DNA of 64,000 nucleotides, taken from positions 1 through 64,000 of the forward strand of contig JAKSOA010000007.1 in assembly GCA_024405875.1 (NCBI GenBank), in the 5' to 3' direction. Position numbers and translations under genes: made by a program. The notes under the pieces were generated by a model. That model was not told the DNA's origin. It searched no databases and was given only the letters and a program-made list of their open reading frames with translations. This document shows positions 33,615 to 43,670 of this stretch, piece by piece (positions within the stretch are counted from its first letter, which is position 1; each line of letters opens with the position of its first letter). This stretch comes from Paludibacteraceae bacterium (GTDB taxonomy: Bacteria > Bacteroidota > Bacteroidia > Bacteroidales > Paludibacteraceae).

Positions 33615-35438
33615 ATGGACAAACAAAAGTACAACAACTATCCACTGACTATCAGCCAAATATTAGGTTTAATTGAGGCAAATGATATTGCCATACCAGA
33701 GATACAACGTCCGTTTGTATGGCGTAAGGCACAGGTGAGAGATTTGATGGATTCTCTTTACAAAGGTTACCCTACTGGATATATCATTATATGGAAAAAT
33801 CCTGCCGTTAAGCTGAAAAATGGTCAAATGTCGGAAGGTAAGAAAGTGCTTATTGACGGGCAACAGCGCATTACGGCACTTATGACTGCTATAGCAGGCA
33901 AGAGTATTGTGTTTAGTGATTATAGTGAAGGGCGTGTGAAAATAGCGTTTGATCCGTTTGCTGCTCTTTCAGGTAGTCCCGATGCTGAGATTTTTGCGGT
34001 GCAAACACCTGCTCATATCAAAAGTAAACGTTGGATACCTGATATAGCAGAAATATTCAATGATAAGTTCAATGCTTTTTCATTTATTCCTAAATATGTT
34101 GCAGATAACCCTGATATGAATCAGTATGAGTTAAACAAAATTATTGAAGGTTTAAGAAATTTGCAACATTGTAATATAGGGGTAATTGAATTGGATGCAA
34201 GTTTGGATATTGACATTGTTACAGATATTTTTATTCGTATCAATTCCAAAGGTACAGCCCTTAGTCAGGGAGACTTTGTAATGTCTAAAATTGCTGCTGA
34301 CGAAATTCATGGTGGTAATGCTCTGCGTAAAGTTATTGATTATTTTTCGCATCTTTGTAAAGATGGAACTTTCTTTAACAAAATTCACGAGAAAGATGCT
34401 GCCTTTGCTACCACGGAATACATTAATATGCTTCGTTGGTTAAAAGATGACAAGGAAACTGTATATGATCCTGAGTGTGATGATGTATTGCGTGTTGCAT
34501 TTATGCACAAGTGTAAACGTGCGAAACTATCTGATTTAGTAGCTCTGCTTTCCGGACGTGATTTTGAAACAAAAGAGTACAAAGAAGAAATTGTTGAACA
34601 GACTTATGAAGAAATCAAATCGGGAGTAAAAAATGTAATTAGTGAATATAATTTTACTCAATTTATGTTGGCTATTCGTTCTGCAGGATTTATCTCTAAA
34701 AAACTTGTAAATTCTGTTATGGCAATAGATTTTGCTTATGCAGTTTATTTGATACTTCAAGAAACAAAAGAAGTATCAGTAGATGAAATCAAGAGTTTGG
34801 TACAACGCTGGTATGTGCTTTCGGTGCTTACAGGACGTTATAGTTCTTCACCAGAATCAGCTTTTGCAAAGGATATTCGTCAAATAGGCGAAAATGGTGT
34901 AAAAACGACTTTGAAATCTATAGAAGATGCTAGTTTGTCAGATAATTTCTGGAATATACAATTAAATCAAAATTTGACATTTGTATCAACCATTAATCCA
35001 ACTTATCAGGTGTTTTTAGCGGCACAAATTTTCTTCAAAAAACATTCGTTATTATCGCATATTCCTATTAGTGAAATGGTGAATTTGGGTGGTGATATTC
35101 ATCATATTTTTCCAAAGAAATATTTAGTGGATAATGGATATGAGAAAAATCAGTATAATCAAGTTGCCAATTATGCGTATTTAGATACACCAATTAATAT
35201 AAAAATAGGCAAGAAGGCACCAAATGAATATCTCCCAGAAGCATTGGCTGAAGTTATGAAACAATCAGAAGTATCGTTCAAGTCAATTAAATCAGAAGAG
35301 GAATTCAAAAAGAATTTGAATGACAACTGTATTCCAATTGAAATCTTGCAAATGGATTATAAGCGGTATGAAGAATTTCTTGATATGCGTCGTCAAAGAA
35401 TGACATCATTAATACGGGAATATTACTATAGTCTCTAA
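33615..35438 (+). CDS. GmrSD-like protein (DUF262 plus HNH), probable type IV restriction enzyme
   Basis: 607 residues. The N-terminal DUF262 domain has IPEIQRPFVWRKAQVRDLMDS (~27-47) and the nucleotide-processing motif DGQQRITAL (81-89). The C-terminal part has an HNH-type nuclease motif (GDIHHIFPKKYLVDNG, ~494-509, then NQVANYAYLDTPINIKIGKK). GmrSD enzymes use NTP to cut DNA carrying modified cytosines, so this is most likely a phage-defence gene; the target modification cannot be read from sequence. It lies between the rhuM-like and fic genes with gaps of about 70-80 bases, within the island. Confidence 0.88.
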   Translation: MDKQKYNNYPLTISQILGLIEANDIAIPEIQRPFVWRKAQVRDLMDSLYKGYPTGYIIIWKNPAVKLKNGQMSEGKKVLIDGQQRITALMTAIAGKSIVFSDYSEGRVKIAFDPFAALSGSPDAEIFAVQTPAHIKSKRWIPDIAEIFNDKFNAFSFIPKYVADNPDMNQYELNKIIEGLRNLQHCNIGVIELDASLDIDIVTDIFIRINSKGTALSQGDFVMSKIAADEIHGGNALRKVIDYFSHLCKDGTFFNKIHEKDAAFATTEYINMLRWLKDDKETVYDPECDDVLRVAFMHKCKRAKLSDLVALLSGRDFETKEYKEEIVEQTYEEIKSGVKNVISEYNFTQFMLAIRSAGFISKKLVNSVMAIDFAYAVYLILQETKEVSVDEIKSLVQRWYVLSVLTGRYSSSPESAFAKDIRQIGENGVKTTLKSIEDASLSDNFWNIQLNQNLTFVSTINPTYQVFLAAQIFFKKHSLLSHIPISEMVNLGGDIHHIFPKKYLVDNGYEKNQYNQVANYAYLDTPINIKIGKKAPNEYLPEALAEVMKQSEVSFKSIKSEEEFKKNLNDNCIPIEILQMDYKRYEEFLDMRRQRMTSLIREYYYSL

Positions 35439-35479
35439 TTATGGTAATGTAGTCATTCACAGGTGATTGATTTGTTTCG

Positions 35480-35513
35480 TTTATTAAAAGATGATGATAC
35501 TGTAAACTAGAAA
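35480..35513 (+). repeat. Direct repeat upstream of the fic gene, copy 2
   Basis: Same sequence as 32450-32495 apart from the internal duplication. The two copies bracket the rhuM-like and GmrSD-like genes (about 3.0 kb). Confidence 0.8.
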
Positions 35514-35519
35514 ATAAAT

Positions 35520-36692
35520 ATGAACAATAATACTATTGATTTTGAGGAGTATATAAGGCAGGGAGAGCCAGATAAGAGAGAAAAGGCTTCCATTTGGAGT
35601 GCGGCTATTGGATTGCAGGCTGTTGATGGTTTGCAGACTTCTGATTATCTTAAAGAAACAGCACGCAGACATATTGAGGGGGAGATTACCATAGATGAGG
35701 TTCGTAGTTTGATTAATACCTATTATGAATCCAAAACGCAACGGGAACCTGATGAAGATGAGATACAGGAAGCGGATAAGGTTTCATCAAACATCACAAA
35801 GATTCTATCTTCTGCAACATTAGATTTTTCTGCAAAAGGGTATATCGCTTTGCATCGTAGAATATTTGACGGCGTGTTTAAATATGCTGGTAAAGTGCGT
35901 GACTATAACATTACTAAGAAAGAGTGGATTTTGGAAAACGACACGGTCAGTTACTTGAATTTTGAAGATGTTAGAAGAGCTTTGGAATATGATATAGAAC
36001 AAGAACGCAAATTCAGTTATAAGGGTGTATCTACTGATGAGTTGATTGTTCATATTACAAGATTTGTATCTGGTATATGGCAGATTCACGCATTCAGAGA
36101 GGGAAATACTCGTACAACTGCGGTTTTTTCTATATTATTTTTGCGTTCTATCGGGTTCAGTGTGGATAACAATATGTTCGCAAGACATTCGTGGTATTTT
36201 AGGAACGCTTTAGTTCGTGCAAATTATAGGAATGCTAAAAAAAGTATCGATTATAGCCCGATATACTTGGAGAGGTTTTTTCGCAATCTGCTTTTGGGTG
36301 AACGATGGGATTTAAGAAATAGATATTTACACATTAATCCTACAGAAGAGTGGAGTGTGCAACCAAATCTTGCAGACCAAACAAATATAGAACAAGTATC
36401 GAGTATGTACCGAGCAAGTACCGAGCAAGTACCGAGCAAGTACCGTCCAAGTAGTATTTCTGTTGAAAAACTTATATTATCAATGACAAATGAATATATG
36501 AGTATGTCTGAGATGATGAAAAAATGTGGGTTAAAGCATAGAGAAACATTTAGAACGAACTATGTGCTTCCTGCTTTGGAAGATTGTGCCATAGAACGTG
36601 AATATAAAGAACAGCCACATCATCCTAAGCAACGGTACAGACTTACAGAAAAAGCAAGGTTTTGGAAGTTAAGTAACAATCCGAAAAATTGA
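35520..36692 (+). CDS. Fic-domain protein with C-terminal winged helix
   Basis: 390 residues. The Fic motif HAFREGNTRT is at 190-199 with catalytic H190, so it can probably transfer AMP or a related group to protein hydroxyls. The N-terminal helix ARRHIEGEITIDEV (~48-61) resembles a VbhA-type inhibitory helix, though the position four before Glu is Arg, not the usual Ser/Thr. The C-terminal ~110 residues (ILSMTNEYMSMSEMMKKCGL, RETFRTNYVLPAL) form a winged-helix domain. Between them an 11-bp tandem repeat (36400-36454) encodes a Ser/Tyr/Pro linker. No separate antitoxin gene is adjacent. Confidence 0.92.
   Translation: MNNNTIDFEEYIRQGEPDKREKASIWSAAIGLQAVDGLQTSDYLKETARRHIEGEITIDEVRSLINTYYESKTQREPDEDEIQEADKVSSNITKILSSATLDFSAKGYIALHRRIFDGVFKYAGKVRDYNITKKEWILENDTVSYLNFEDVRRALEYDIEQERKFSYKGVSTDELIVHITRFVSGIWQIHAFREGNTRTTAVFSILFLRSIGFSVDNNMFARHSWYFRNALVRANYRNAKKSIDYSPIYLERFFRNLLLGERWDLRNRYLHINPTEEWSVQPNLADQTNIEQVSSMYRASTEQVPSKYRPSSISVEKLILSMTNEYMSMSEMMKKCGLKHRETFRTNYVLPALEDCAIEREYKEQPHHPKQRYRLTEKARFWKLSNNPKN
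36400..36454 (+). repeat. 11-bp tandem repeat inside fic
   Basis: Three exact CGAGCAAGTAC units (36411-36443) flanked by degenerate units CGAGTATGTAC and CGTCCAAGTAG. Unit length is not a multiple of three, so gain or loss of one unit shifts the frame. Confidence 0.85.
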
Positions 36693-36727
36693 GATATTTC
36701 AAGTTGCATTACAGGAAACTGTGGTAT
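36669..36727 (+). repeat. Mosaic of fragment-array and rhuM-like sequence after fic
   Basis: Bases 36669-36705 match 32320-32356 at about 33 of 37 positions (shared CCGAAAA and TTCAAGTTG words), and 36706-36726 match 32704-32724 of the rhuM-like gene (ATTACAGGAAACT). The two source segments are not adjacent, so this is a recombination joint. It forms the end of the fic frame. Confidence 0.65.
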
Positions 36728-36778
36728 GAAGCATAAAAAGTAAAGGAGAAAAGATTTCTCCTTTCTCCTTTCTTCTTT

Positions 36779-36807
36779 AAAAGATTACGGCTTTGCCGTA
36801 ATCTTTT
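36779..36807. terminator. Bidirectional terminator between fic and groL
   Basis: Perfect 12-bp stem (AAAAGATTACGG, CCGTAATCTTTT) with loop CTTTG. The 3' arm ends one base before the groL stop codon; both strands have T-rich flanks. Confidence 0.88.
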
Positions 36808-38451
<1,644 letters not shown>

Positions 38452-38462
38452 TTAGAATGTCA

Positions 38463-38732
38463 TTAGATTATTGCCAAAATGTCACTTTGGCGCATAATTA
38501 AATACTTTTCACCGTCAAATTCAATTTCTGTACCTGCGTATTTGCCGTAAAGTACCTCATCTCCCTCTTTTACAACCATCTCTTCATCTTTGGTTCCGTT
38601 GCCTGTAGCAACAACTTTACCTCTTAATGGTTTCTCTTTAGCAGAATCTGGTAGAATGATTCCGCCCGCTGATTTCTCTTCAGCCGCATTGGGTTTAATT
38701 AAAACCCTGTCTGCAAGTGGTTTAATGTTCAT
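38463..38732 (-). CDS. groS: Co-chaperonin GroES
   Basis: 89 residues. [34 protein letters not shown] contains the mobile loop that docks on Gro[33 protein letters not shown] is the conserved C-terminus. First gene of groS-groL. The upstream region has a REP-like element (38770-38796) and an AT-rich stretch; no exact promoter consensus was found. Confidence 0.99.
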   Translation of the reverse strand: MNIKPLADRVLIKPNAAEEKSAGGIILPDSAKEKPLRGKVVATGNGTKDEEMVVKEGDEVLYGKYAGTEIEFDGEKYLIMRQSDILAII

Positions 38733-38769
38733 AATTGTATGTATTAAAATTTATATATTTAATTTTAAA

Positions 38770-38796
38770 AGATTTTTCGCTTCGCTCAAAATGACG
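38770..38796 (-). repeat. REP-like element upstream of groS
   Basis: Minus-strand copy beginning CGTCATTTTGAGCG and ending AAATCT. Close to the first half of the pair at 11231-11300. Confidence 0.75.
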
Positions 38797-38885
38797 GGAT
38801 GAGGTCATTGTCCACTTTCAACTTTCAACTATATTGAGCAAATTCCGTGCCAAACTTTCCACCGATGTCATCACTGACACAAAAA

Positions 38886-38910
38886 AACCGACCCTGAGAA
38901 AGAGTCGGTT
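38886..38910 (-). terminator. Rho-independent terminator after secG
   Basis: On the minus strand AACCGAC, an 11-base loop and GTCGGTT, followed directly by a run of T. Confidence 0.85.
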
Positions 38911-38930
38911 ATTATTGTTTGATACATATA

Positions 38931-39152
38931 TTAATGTAGGAATGCGGCAGACAGTACGCTGAGCACTACAACAAGTGCCACAAGTGTCCAGGTAGCCTTC
39001 TCAAGGAAGTCTGTTGTCTTTTTCACACCCATAACGCTGTTTGAAGCCGCAAACTGTGATGCCAAACCGCCTCCTTTTGAATTTTGTACTACAACTATAA
39101 GAATAAGCAGGATTGCTATAATAACGGCAAGGATAACTAATACTTTAAACAT
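38931..39152 (-). CDS. secG: Protein-export membrane protein SecG
   Basis: 73 residues with two membrane helices (VLVILAVIIAILLILIVVVQ and TLVALVVVLSVLSAAFL) joined by the conserved cytoplasmic loop NSKGGGLASQFA. It is the auxiliary subunit of the SecYEG translocon in the inner membrane. Last gene of a leftward unit with a TPR-like gene, an LptE-family gene and a sigma-54 activator, ending at a strong terminator. Confidence 0.96.
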   Translation of the reverse strand: MFKVLVILAVIIAILLILIVVVQNSKGGGLASQFAASNSVMGVKKTTDFLEKATWTLVALVVVLSVLSAAFLH

Positions 39153-39156
39153 AGTT

Positions 39157-39774
39157 CTATATATTTTCTGTTAATTTCTGAAGTTTTTCTATTTGGTCTG
39201 CAAAGTAACTACTTTTTTCCGGATATTTCAAATTTAATTTCTCAAAAATTCTAATTGCCTTTGAATATTGTTTCTGTTTTATGTAGATTTTTGCCAAACT
39301 CTCAGTGAAAATGCTGTCAGTTACATTTTCATCTTCAGCCACGATGACAGTGGTGTCGGTCAGAGTGTCACTACCTACAGGCTTTATTCGTGGATTCTCT
39401 GTTATGAAGCGGTCAATTAAGTCTTGATGCTGTAGTTTTGGAGCACTTTCCTTCAATTCATCAAATTCCTCCAATTCCTCCCTTTCCTCTTTCATTAACT
39501 TTTCACTTTTCTTTTTTAACTTTTCACTTTTCAATTCCTCAAACTTCCCCTCCATCACCTCTTCAAGCCGTGTGCGGTCTGCAACAAGTAGGGCAGTGCG
39601 TTTTAGTTCAGATGTGTATGCCAGGTCTCCGGTATTCTTAAGGTTGCGTAGATAGAGTAGTACAGCGGTCTGGAAGTACGGGTACTCCTGTACCAGCCTT
39701 CTCAAATCCTCAAGGCTCTTCTCATTCAGCCTCTCAGGGTGCTTGATATACTCCAATAACTCAGACCTGTTCAT
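39157..39774 (-). CDS. TPR-like hypothetical protein with in-frame repeat insertion
   Basis: 205 residues. The C-terminal part (FTESLAKIYIKQKQYSKAIRIFEKLNLKYPEKSSYFADQIEKL) contains a tetratricopeptide-like helix pair; the N-terminus (LEYIKHPERLNEKSLEDLRRLVQEYPYFQTA) is typical of a Bacteroidota family found between lptE and secG. Residues ~78-96 (EELKSEKLKKKSEKLMKEER) are translated spacer repeat, nearly identical to the non-coding 21723-21776. No signal peptide. Role unknown; the location suggests envelope biogenesis. Its stop codon is four bases from the secG start. Confidence 0.82.
   Translation of the reverse strand: MNRSELLEYIKHPERLNEKSLEDLRRLVQEYPYFQTAVLLYLRNLKNTGDLAYTSELKRTALLVADRTRLEEVMEGKFEELKSEKLKKKSEKLMKEEREELEEFDELKESAPKLQHQDLIDRFITENPRIKPVGSDTLTDTTVIVAEDENVTDSIFTESLAKIYIKQKQYSKAIRIFEKLNLKYPEKSSYFADQIEKLQKLTENI
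39488..39540 (-). repeat. Spacer repeat captured inside a coding sequence
   Basis: Same as 21723-21776 except for one missing base; two GTGAAAAGTTAA units. Confidence 0.88.
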
Positions 39775-39792
39775 ATTTTAATTGTTACTTGC

Positions 39793-40305
39793 TTACCAGT
39801 TTGCAACGGTGTCATTATAAATGTTCTCCGTTATCTCTTTTATCATCTCTTCTATAAGTTGGTCTTGCACATCAGTGAGCATTTTGCTGCTGTCAAAGTT
39901 GCGGTACGCTGTGTATGAACGCTCAAAATCCTCCTCGTGGTCTGTGTTGTTCACATAGCGTACATTTATGCGTATTGTAAGACGTGTCTCTGACGCCATA
40001 CCGTCTGTTGATGATATTGCCTGCGGGCTTATGTCATAGCCTGTTATCTCTCCCTCAAGGTCAAGGTCTCCGTCTTGGCGAACCATATTCAAACGGGTCT
40101 GACGGGTGTATATATCCTTGATTTCCTCATTGAATTTAATGGCGAGCGGGGCATAGACCATAGCGGCACGGTTAGGGAAGTCGTGGACTGAAATGGAGTG
40201 TACCTTGCTGTAGTCTATAATGGTGCCGTTGAACTTATATGATATGGTGCAGCCTGTGCATATAAGCACCATAGCAAATATTATCAATGTGGTTATTCTC
40301 TTCAT
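39793..40305 (-). CDS. LptE-family lipoprotein
   Basis: 170 residues. A lipoprotein signal (LIIFAMVLICTGC, Cys ~19) is followed by the family start TISYKFNGTIIDYSKVHSISVHDFPNRA. Bacteroidota LptE-like proteins are thought to partner LptD in placing lipopolysaccharide in the outer leaflet. It is four bases from the sigma-54 activator and 18 from the TPR-like gene, so it is part of the same operon. Confidence 0.9.
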   Translation of the reverse strand: MKRITTLIIFAMVLICTGCTISYKFNGTIIDYSKVHSISVHDFPNRAAMVYAPLAIKFNEEIKDIYTRQTRLNMVRQDGDLDLEGEITGYDISPQAISSTDGMASETRLTIRINVRYVNNTDHEEDFERSYTAYRNFDSSKMLTDVQDQLIEEMIKEITENIYNDTVANW

Positions 40306-40309
40306 TATT

Positions 40310-41545
40310 TTATATGTTTATGCCGTATTCCCTTAGTCTGCGGTATAGTGTGCGTTCTGATATTCCAAGTTCGGCTGCCACAAGGTTACGTTTGTTATTG
40401 TTGCGTTGCAGTGATTCAAGAATCATCTGCTTCTGCATATCATCCATTGACACCGGCTTGGTTTGCTCTGGCATTTGCACGGTAGGCTCGGTAGGCACGG
40501 TAGGCTCGGTAGGCTCGGTGTGCACTTCCTCTGCCTCAACAGTGGTTAGTTGAGCACTACGCCACTTGTCTTGTTGTGGGGCAAGTTTTGACTGTAATTC
40601 GCTTACTGCCTTGCTTAGTGCCTCTATCTGCTCTTTGAACTCCTTATTTTGGGCATCTAACCTATATATTACTCTATATAGGAACTCTCTCTCGTGTGTG
40701 AAGTCAGATGAGCCGTGTGACACAAGCGGCAGGCGGCTTGATGATTCATCAGGAAGGTATGATGACAAAATATCAACAGATATGTCAGATGTATGCTCAA
40801 TGGCTGAAATCTGTTCAGCCACATTCCTTAGTTGGCGTACATTTCCTTGCCAGTAGTATGATTCAAGTTTCTCAACGGCGGCTGGTTGCAGTTTTATTGC
40901 CGTGCGATGGTACTTCTCCGCAAAGTCATTGGCGAATTTCTTGAACAGTATGTGAATGTCCTTCTTGCGCTCACGCAGTGGGGGCAGGTAGATTGGTATT
41001 GCGTTCAGACGATAGTACAAATCCTGACGGAACTTACCTTCACGTATGGCCTCCATAAGATTCACGTTTGTGGCTGCCACAACTCTCACGTTTGTCTTCT
41101 TCACCTCTGATGAACCTACTCTGTAATACTCTCCGTACTGCAACACACGTAGCAGGCGTGCCTGGGTGGAGAGGGGGAGTTCTCCTACCTCATCAAGGAA
41201 TATTGTGCCTCCGTTGGCAACCTCAAAATATCCCTGACGGTCTGCAAGGGCTCCTGTGAAGGCTCCTTTCATATGTCCGAATAGTTCTGAGTCCATTGTA
41301 CCTTCTGGTATGGCTCCGCAGTTTACAACCACATATTTGTTATGTTTGCGGGGGCTGGCGTCGTGGATAAGTTTTGGAAAACTCTCCTTACCAACACCGC
41401 TCTCTCCTGTTATAAGGACTGAAAGGTCTGTCTGGGCTATTTGTAGAGCCGTGCGAATAGCGTGATTGACATCGGGGTTATTCCCTAAGATGTCATAACG
41501 CATTTTAATGTCTTGTATGTCTTGTAGGTTATCTGTCTCTGCCAT
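40310..41545 (-). CDS. Sigma-54-dependent transcriptional activator without receiver domain
   Basis: 411 residues. A central AAA+ domain begins almost at the N-terminus: GESGVGKE (Walker A), the sigma-54-contacting GAFTGA loop, GGTIFLDEVGELP (Walker B) and RQDLYYRLN. The C-terminal Fis-type helix-turn-helix is MQKQMILESLQRNNNKRNLVAAELGISERTLYRRLREYGI. There is no phospho-receiver or other sensor domain, so control must be by expression or partner binding. The linker holds a Thr/Pro/Glu repeat from a 9-bp DNA repeat (40479-40522). First gene before the LptE-family gene; its targets are unknown. Confidence 0.93.
   Translation of the reverse strand: MAETDNLQDIQDIKMRYDILGNNPDVNHAIRTALQIAQTDLSVLITGESGVGKESFPKLIHDASPRKHNKYVVVNCGAIPEGTMDSELFGHMKGAFTGALADRQGYFEVANGGTIFLDEVGELPLSTQARLLRVLQYGEYYRVGSSEVKKTNVRVVAATNVNLMEAIREGKFRQDLYYRLNAIPIYLPPLRERKKDIHILFKKFANDFAEKYHRTAIKLQPAAVEKLESYYWQGNVRQLRNVAEQISAIEHTSDISVDILSSYLPDESSSRLPLVSHGSSDFTHEREFLYRVIYRLDAQNKEFKEQIEALSKAVSELQSKLAPQQDKWRSAQLTTVEAEEVHTEPTEPTVPTEPTVQMPEQTKPVSMDDMQKQMILESLQRNNNKRNLVAAELGISERTLYRRLREYGINI
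40479..40522 (-). repeat. 9-bp tandem repeat in the sigma-54 activator
   Basis: GGTAGGCTC-type units repeated about five times; encodes an EPTVPTEPT linker. Multiples of nine keep the frame. Confidence 0.75.
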
Positions 41546-41547
41546 TA

Positions 41548-42543
41548 TTAACCCTTTCTGTTTTTAACAATGTTAATTGCTGTGTATAGTGCCTGACGGA
41601 ATGAGTTTTCTGACGCAACGTTCTTTCCTGCTATGTCATATGCGGTTCCGTGGTCGGGCGATGTGCGTACAACGCTGAGACCTGCTGTGAAGTTCACGCC
41701 TGAGTCCATACTTAGTAGTTTGAACGGAATAAGTCCCTGGTCGTGGTACATTGCAAGTATGGCGTCATATTTTGTAAACTCATCACTGCCGAAGAATCCG
41801 TCAGCAGGGAGCGGTCCCACGCAGATTATCTCATTCTCAAGTGCCTCTGTTATTGCTGGCTTTATAAAATCCTGCTCCTCTGTGCCAATAACCCCTTGGT
41901 CTCCGCTGTGCGGGTTTAGTCCAAGTACCGCTATACGCGGACGGTTAATCTTGAAATCTTGTTTGAGAGTCTTGTTTAGGATTTTTATCTTATTGAGTAT
42001 CAGTTCTTTTGAGAGAGATCGTGATACTTTTGCCACAGGTACGTGTCCTGTTGCCACAGCAACACGCAGGCGGTCACTTACAAGCAGCATAAGTGCGTCG
42101 CCCTTTTTCCCGAAGGTCTGTTCAAAATACTCTGTATGACCTGGGAATGTGAATTGGGCTGACTGTATGTTCTTTTTGTTTATAGGTGCTGTCACTATTG
42201 CGTCAATATCGCCGTTCTTGAGGTCTGCGGTCGCTTTCTCAATGGCTTGAAACGCCGCCTCACCCGCTGTCTGGGTGCATTGTGAGAGTTCCACTTTCAC
42301 CTCATCAGAGTTGCAGTTTATTATGTTTACGTGTTTGTCACTTGCATCGGCGGCTGAATTAACAAGGTTCAGGTTCTGTGTCAGTTCAAGTACCTTGCGG
42401 TGGTATGCGGCAACTTTTGGCGAACCGTAGATTATCGGGGTGCAATACTCCAATATGCGGTTATCTTCAAGTGATTTTAGAATAACCTCATAACCTATGC
42501 CGTTAATATCTCCTTGTGTAATACCTATTTTAATTTTTCCCAT
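41548..42543 (-). CDS. pdxA: 4-hydroxythreonine-4-phosphate dehydrogenase
   Basis: 331 residues. An NAD- and metal-dependent enzyme of pyridoxal phosphate synthesis. Signatures: ITQGDINGIGYEVI at the start, FPGHTEYFEQ (His ligand), LGLNPHSGDQGVIGTEE, and MYHDQGLIPFKLL with a further His. Two bases from the next gene downstream and two from the DUF4837 gene upstream, so it is tightly packed in an operon. Confidence 0.96.
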   Translation of the reverse strand: MGKIKIGITQGDINGIGYEVILKSLEDNRILEYCTPIIYGSPKVAAYHRKVLELTQNLNLVNSAADASDKHVNIINCNSDEVKVELSQCTQTAGEAAFQAIEKATADLKNGDIDAIVTAPINKKNIQSAQFTFPGHTEYFEQTFGKKGDALMLLVSDRLRVAVATGHVPVAKVSRSLSKELILNKIKILNKTLKQDFKINRPRIAVLGLNPHSGDQGVIGTEEQDFIKPAITEALENEIICVGPLPADGFFGSDEFTKYDAILAMYHDQGLIPFKLLSMDSGVNFTAGLSVVRTSPDHGTAYDIAGKNVASENSFRQALYTAINIVKNRKG

Positions 42544-42545
42544 AT

Positions 42546-43550
42546 CTATTTTGTTTTGTTAAGTTCTATAGTGTAAAGTGTTGATTCAAGTTGTCTGAGT
42601 ACATTACGTTTGTACTTGTTAGGGGCGTAGATAAAGCACTCTGCGGTTATAACCCTCTGATTCTCACTGTCAAGTGTTGATATGCTTACAAACGGTCCTC
42701 CCATAATATCCCCGATGACAGTCCAGAGCCCTCTCACCTCTGCGGCGTATTCTCCGTTCTCAAGTGCCGTATTACAGAAGATTGGCGGCTCATACTTATA
42801 TTCTGTGCCCATATATGAGTCTTCTGACGGTCCGGGTATGTTGAGCATCATAACTGAGTCTCGCTTGTGCAGAATCATCTCACGTGTGAATGTCTGAGAG
42901 CAGTCATACGGATAGGTGTAGATTACAATGTTCTGACGTGTGTCATTGTTTGAATTGGACATCCAAAGAAAGTTCTCATCACTCTTGAAGCGGTTGAACC
43001 CTTTAGGAATGACCATTGAGAAACCGAATTTCTTTTTCACGCTGTCCATTGCCGCTCCCTCAGGGTAGTGGCGCTGGTATGCTGTGGCACGCTTACGCTC
43101 AGCCTTTATGAAATAGTTGAGAATGTCATTGGCATACTTGCTCACAGCGTTTGCAACACTCTGCTCATCAGGGCCTTGTATTGTCATAACGCTCTGTGGC
43201 TGAGCCCATTTGTCATTGTCATCTGAAAGTTTTACGTGGCTGTAGGCGTCACCAACATTAACAATTATTATGTTACGTGCCGGTTTCAGCAAGTCTGTGA
43301 ATCCTCTGTGCGGTGTTTTTGATATGTTGAAGTATGGCTCTGACTGCGGCATACAGGGCATATCCTGATTAAGTACTGAGAACAGAGAGTCTCCCACAGC
43401 ACCTTTTGCTATGGAGTCATCAATTACAACAAGCACCTCATTTGCCGTTCCTGAGACGTTAGGCTTGGTGCTTAAATTACCGCAAGACCACAGCATCAGT
43501 GCTGTTAATGAGAGCGGTAGGAACTTTGATATTTTTATATTCTGAAACAT
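42546..43550 (-). CDS. DUF4837 family lipoprotein
   Basis: 334 residues with a lipoprotein signal (LPLSLTALMLWSCG). The body matches the Bacteroidota DUF4837 family: NEVLVVIDDSIAKGAVGDSL near 35, RNIIIVNVGD near 90, FGFSMVIPKGFNRFKSDENFLWM near 170. Function is not established. It is the first gene of the pdxA-activator-lptE-secG string and lies after a TAATTAG-type spacer repeat. Confidence 0.9.
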   Translation of the reverse strand: MFQNIKISKFLPLSLTALMLWSCGNLSTKPNVSGTANEVLVVIDDSIAKGAVGDSLFSVLNQDMPCMPQSEPYFNISKTPHRGFTDLLKPARNIIIVNVGDAYSHVKLSDDNDKWAQPQSVMTIQGPDEQSVANAVSKYANDILNYFIKAERKRATAYQRHYPEGAAMDSVKKKFGFSMVIPKGFNRFKSDENFLWMSNSNNDTRQNIVIYTYPYDCSQTFTREMILHKRDSVMMLNIPGPSEDSYMGTEYKYEPPIFCNTALENGEYAAEVRGLWTVIGDIMGGPFVSISTLDSENQRVITAECFIYAPNKYKRNVLRQLESTLYTIELNKTK

Positions 43551-43552
43551 AA

Positions 43553-43592
43553 ATAATTAGCAATTAGCAATTAGTAATTAGTAATTAGTAAT
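43553..43592. repeat. TAATTAG-type tandem spacer repeat
   Basis: About five TAATTAG/CAATTAG heptads between rlmN and the DUF4837 gene. Confidence 0.65.
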
Positions 43593-43633
43593 TAATTTTT
43601 CTCCTTTAGTAACTATTCTTTATTCACTATTCA

Positions 43634-43670
43634 CTTAGTAAAATCAAAGCAAGGCTTTGATTTTACTAAG
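43634..43670 (-). terminator. Hairpin made from the last codons of rlmN
   Basis: Perfect 17-bp arms (43634-43650 and 43654-43670) with loop AAG; the rlmN stop codon (43646-43644) lies in the downstream arm. No long T run follows. Confidence 0.7.

Noticed and set aside
41633..42139. 168-codon frame opposite pdxA
   Set aside because: Antisense shadow of conserved pdxA codons.
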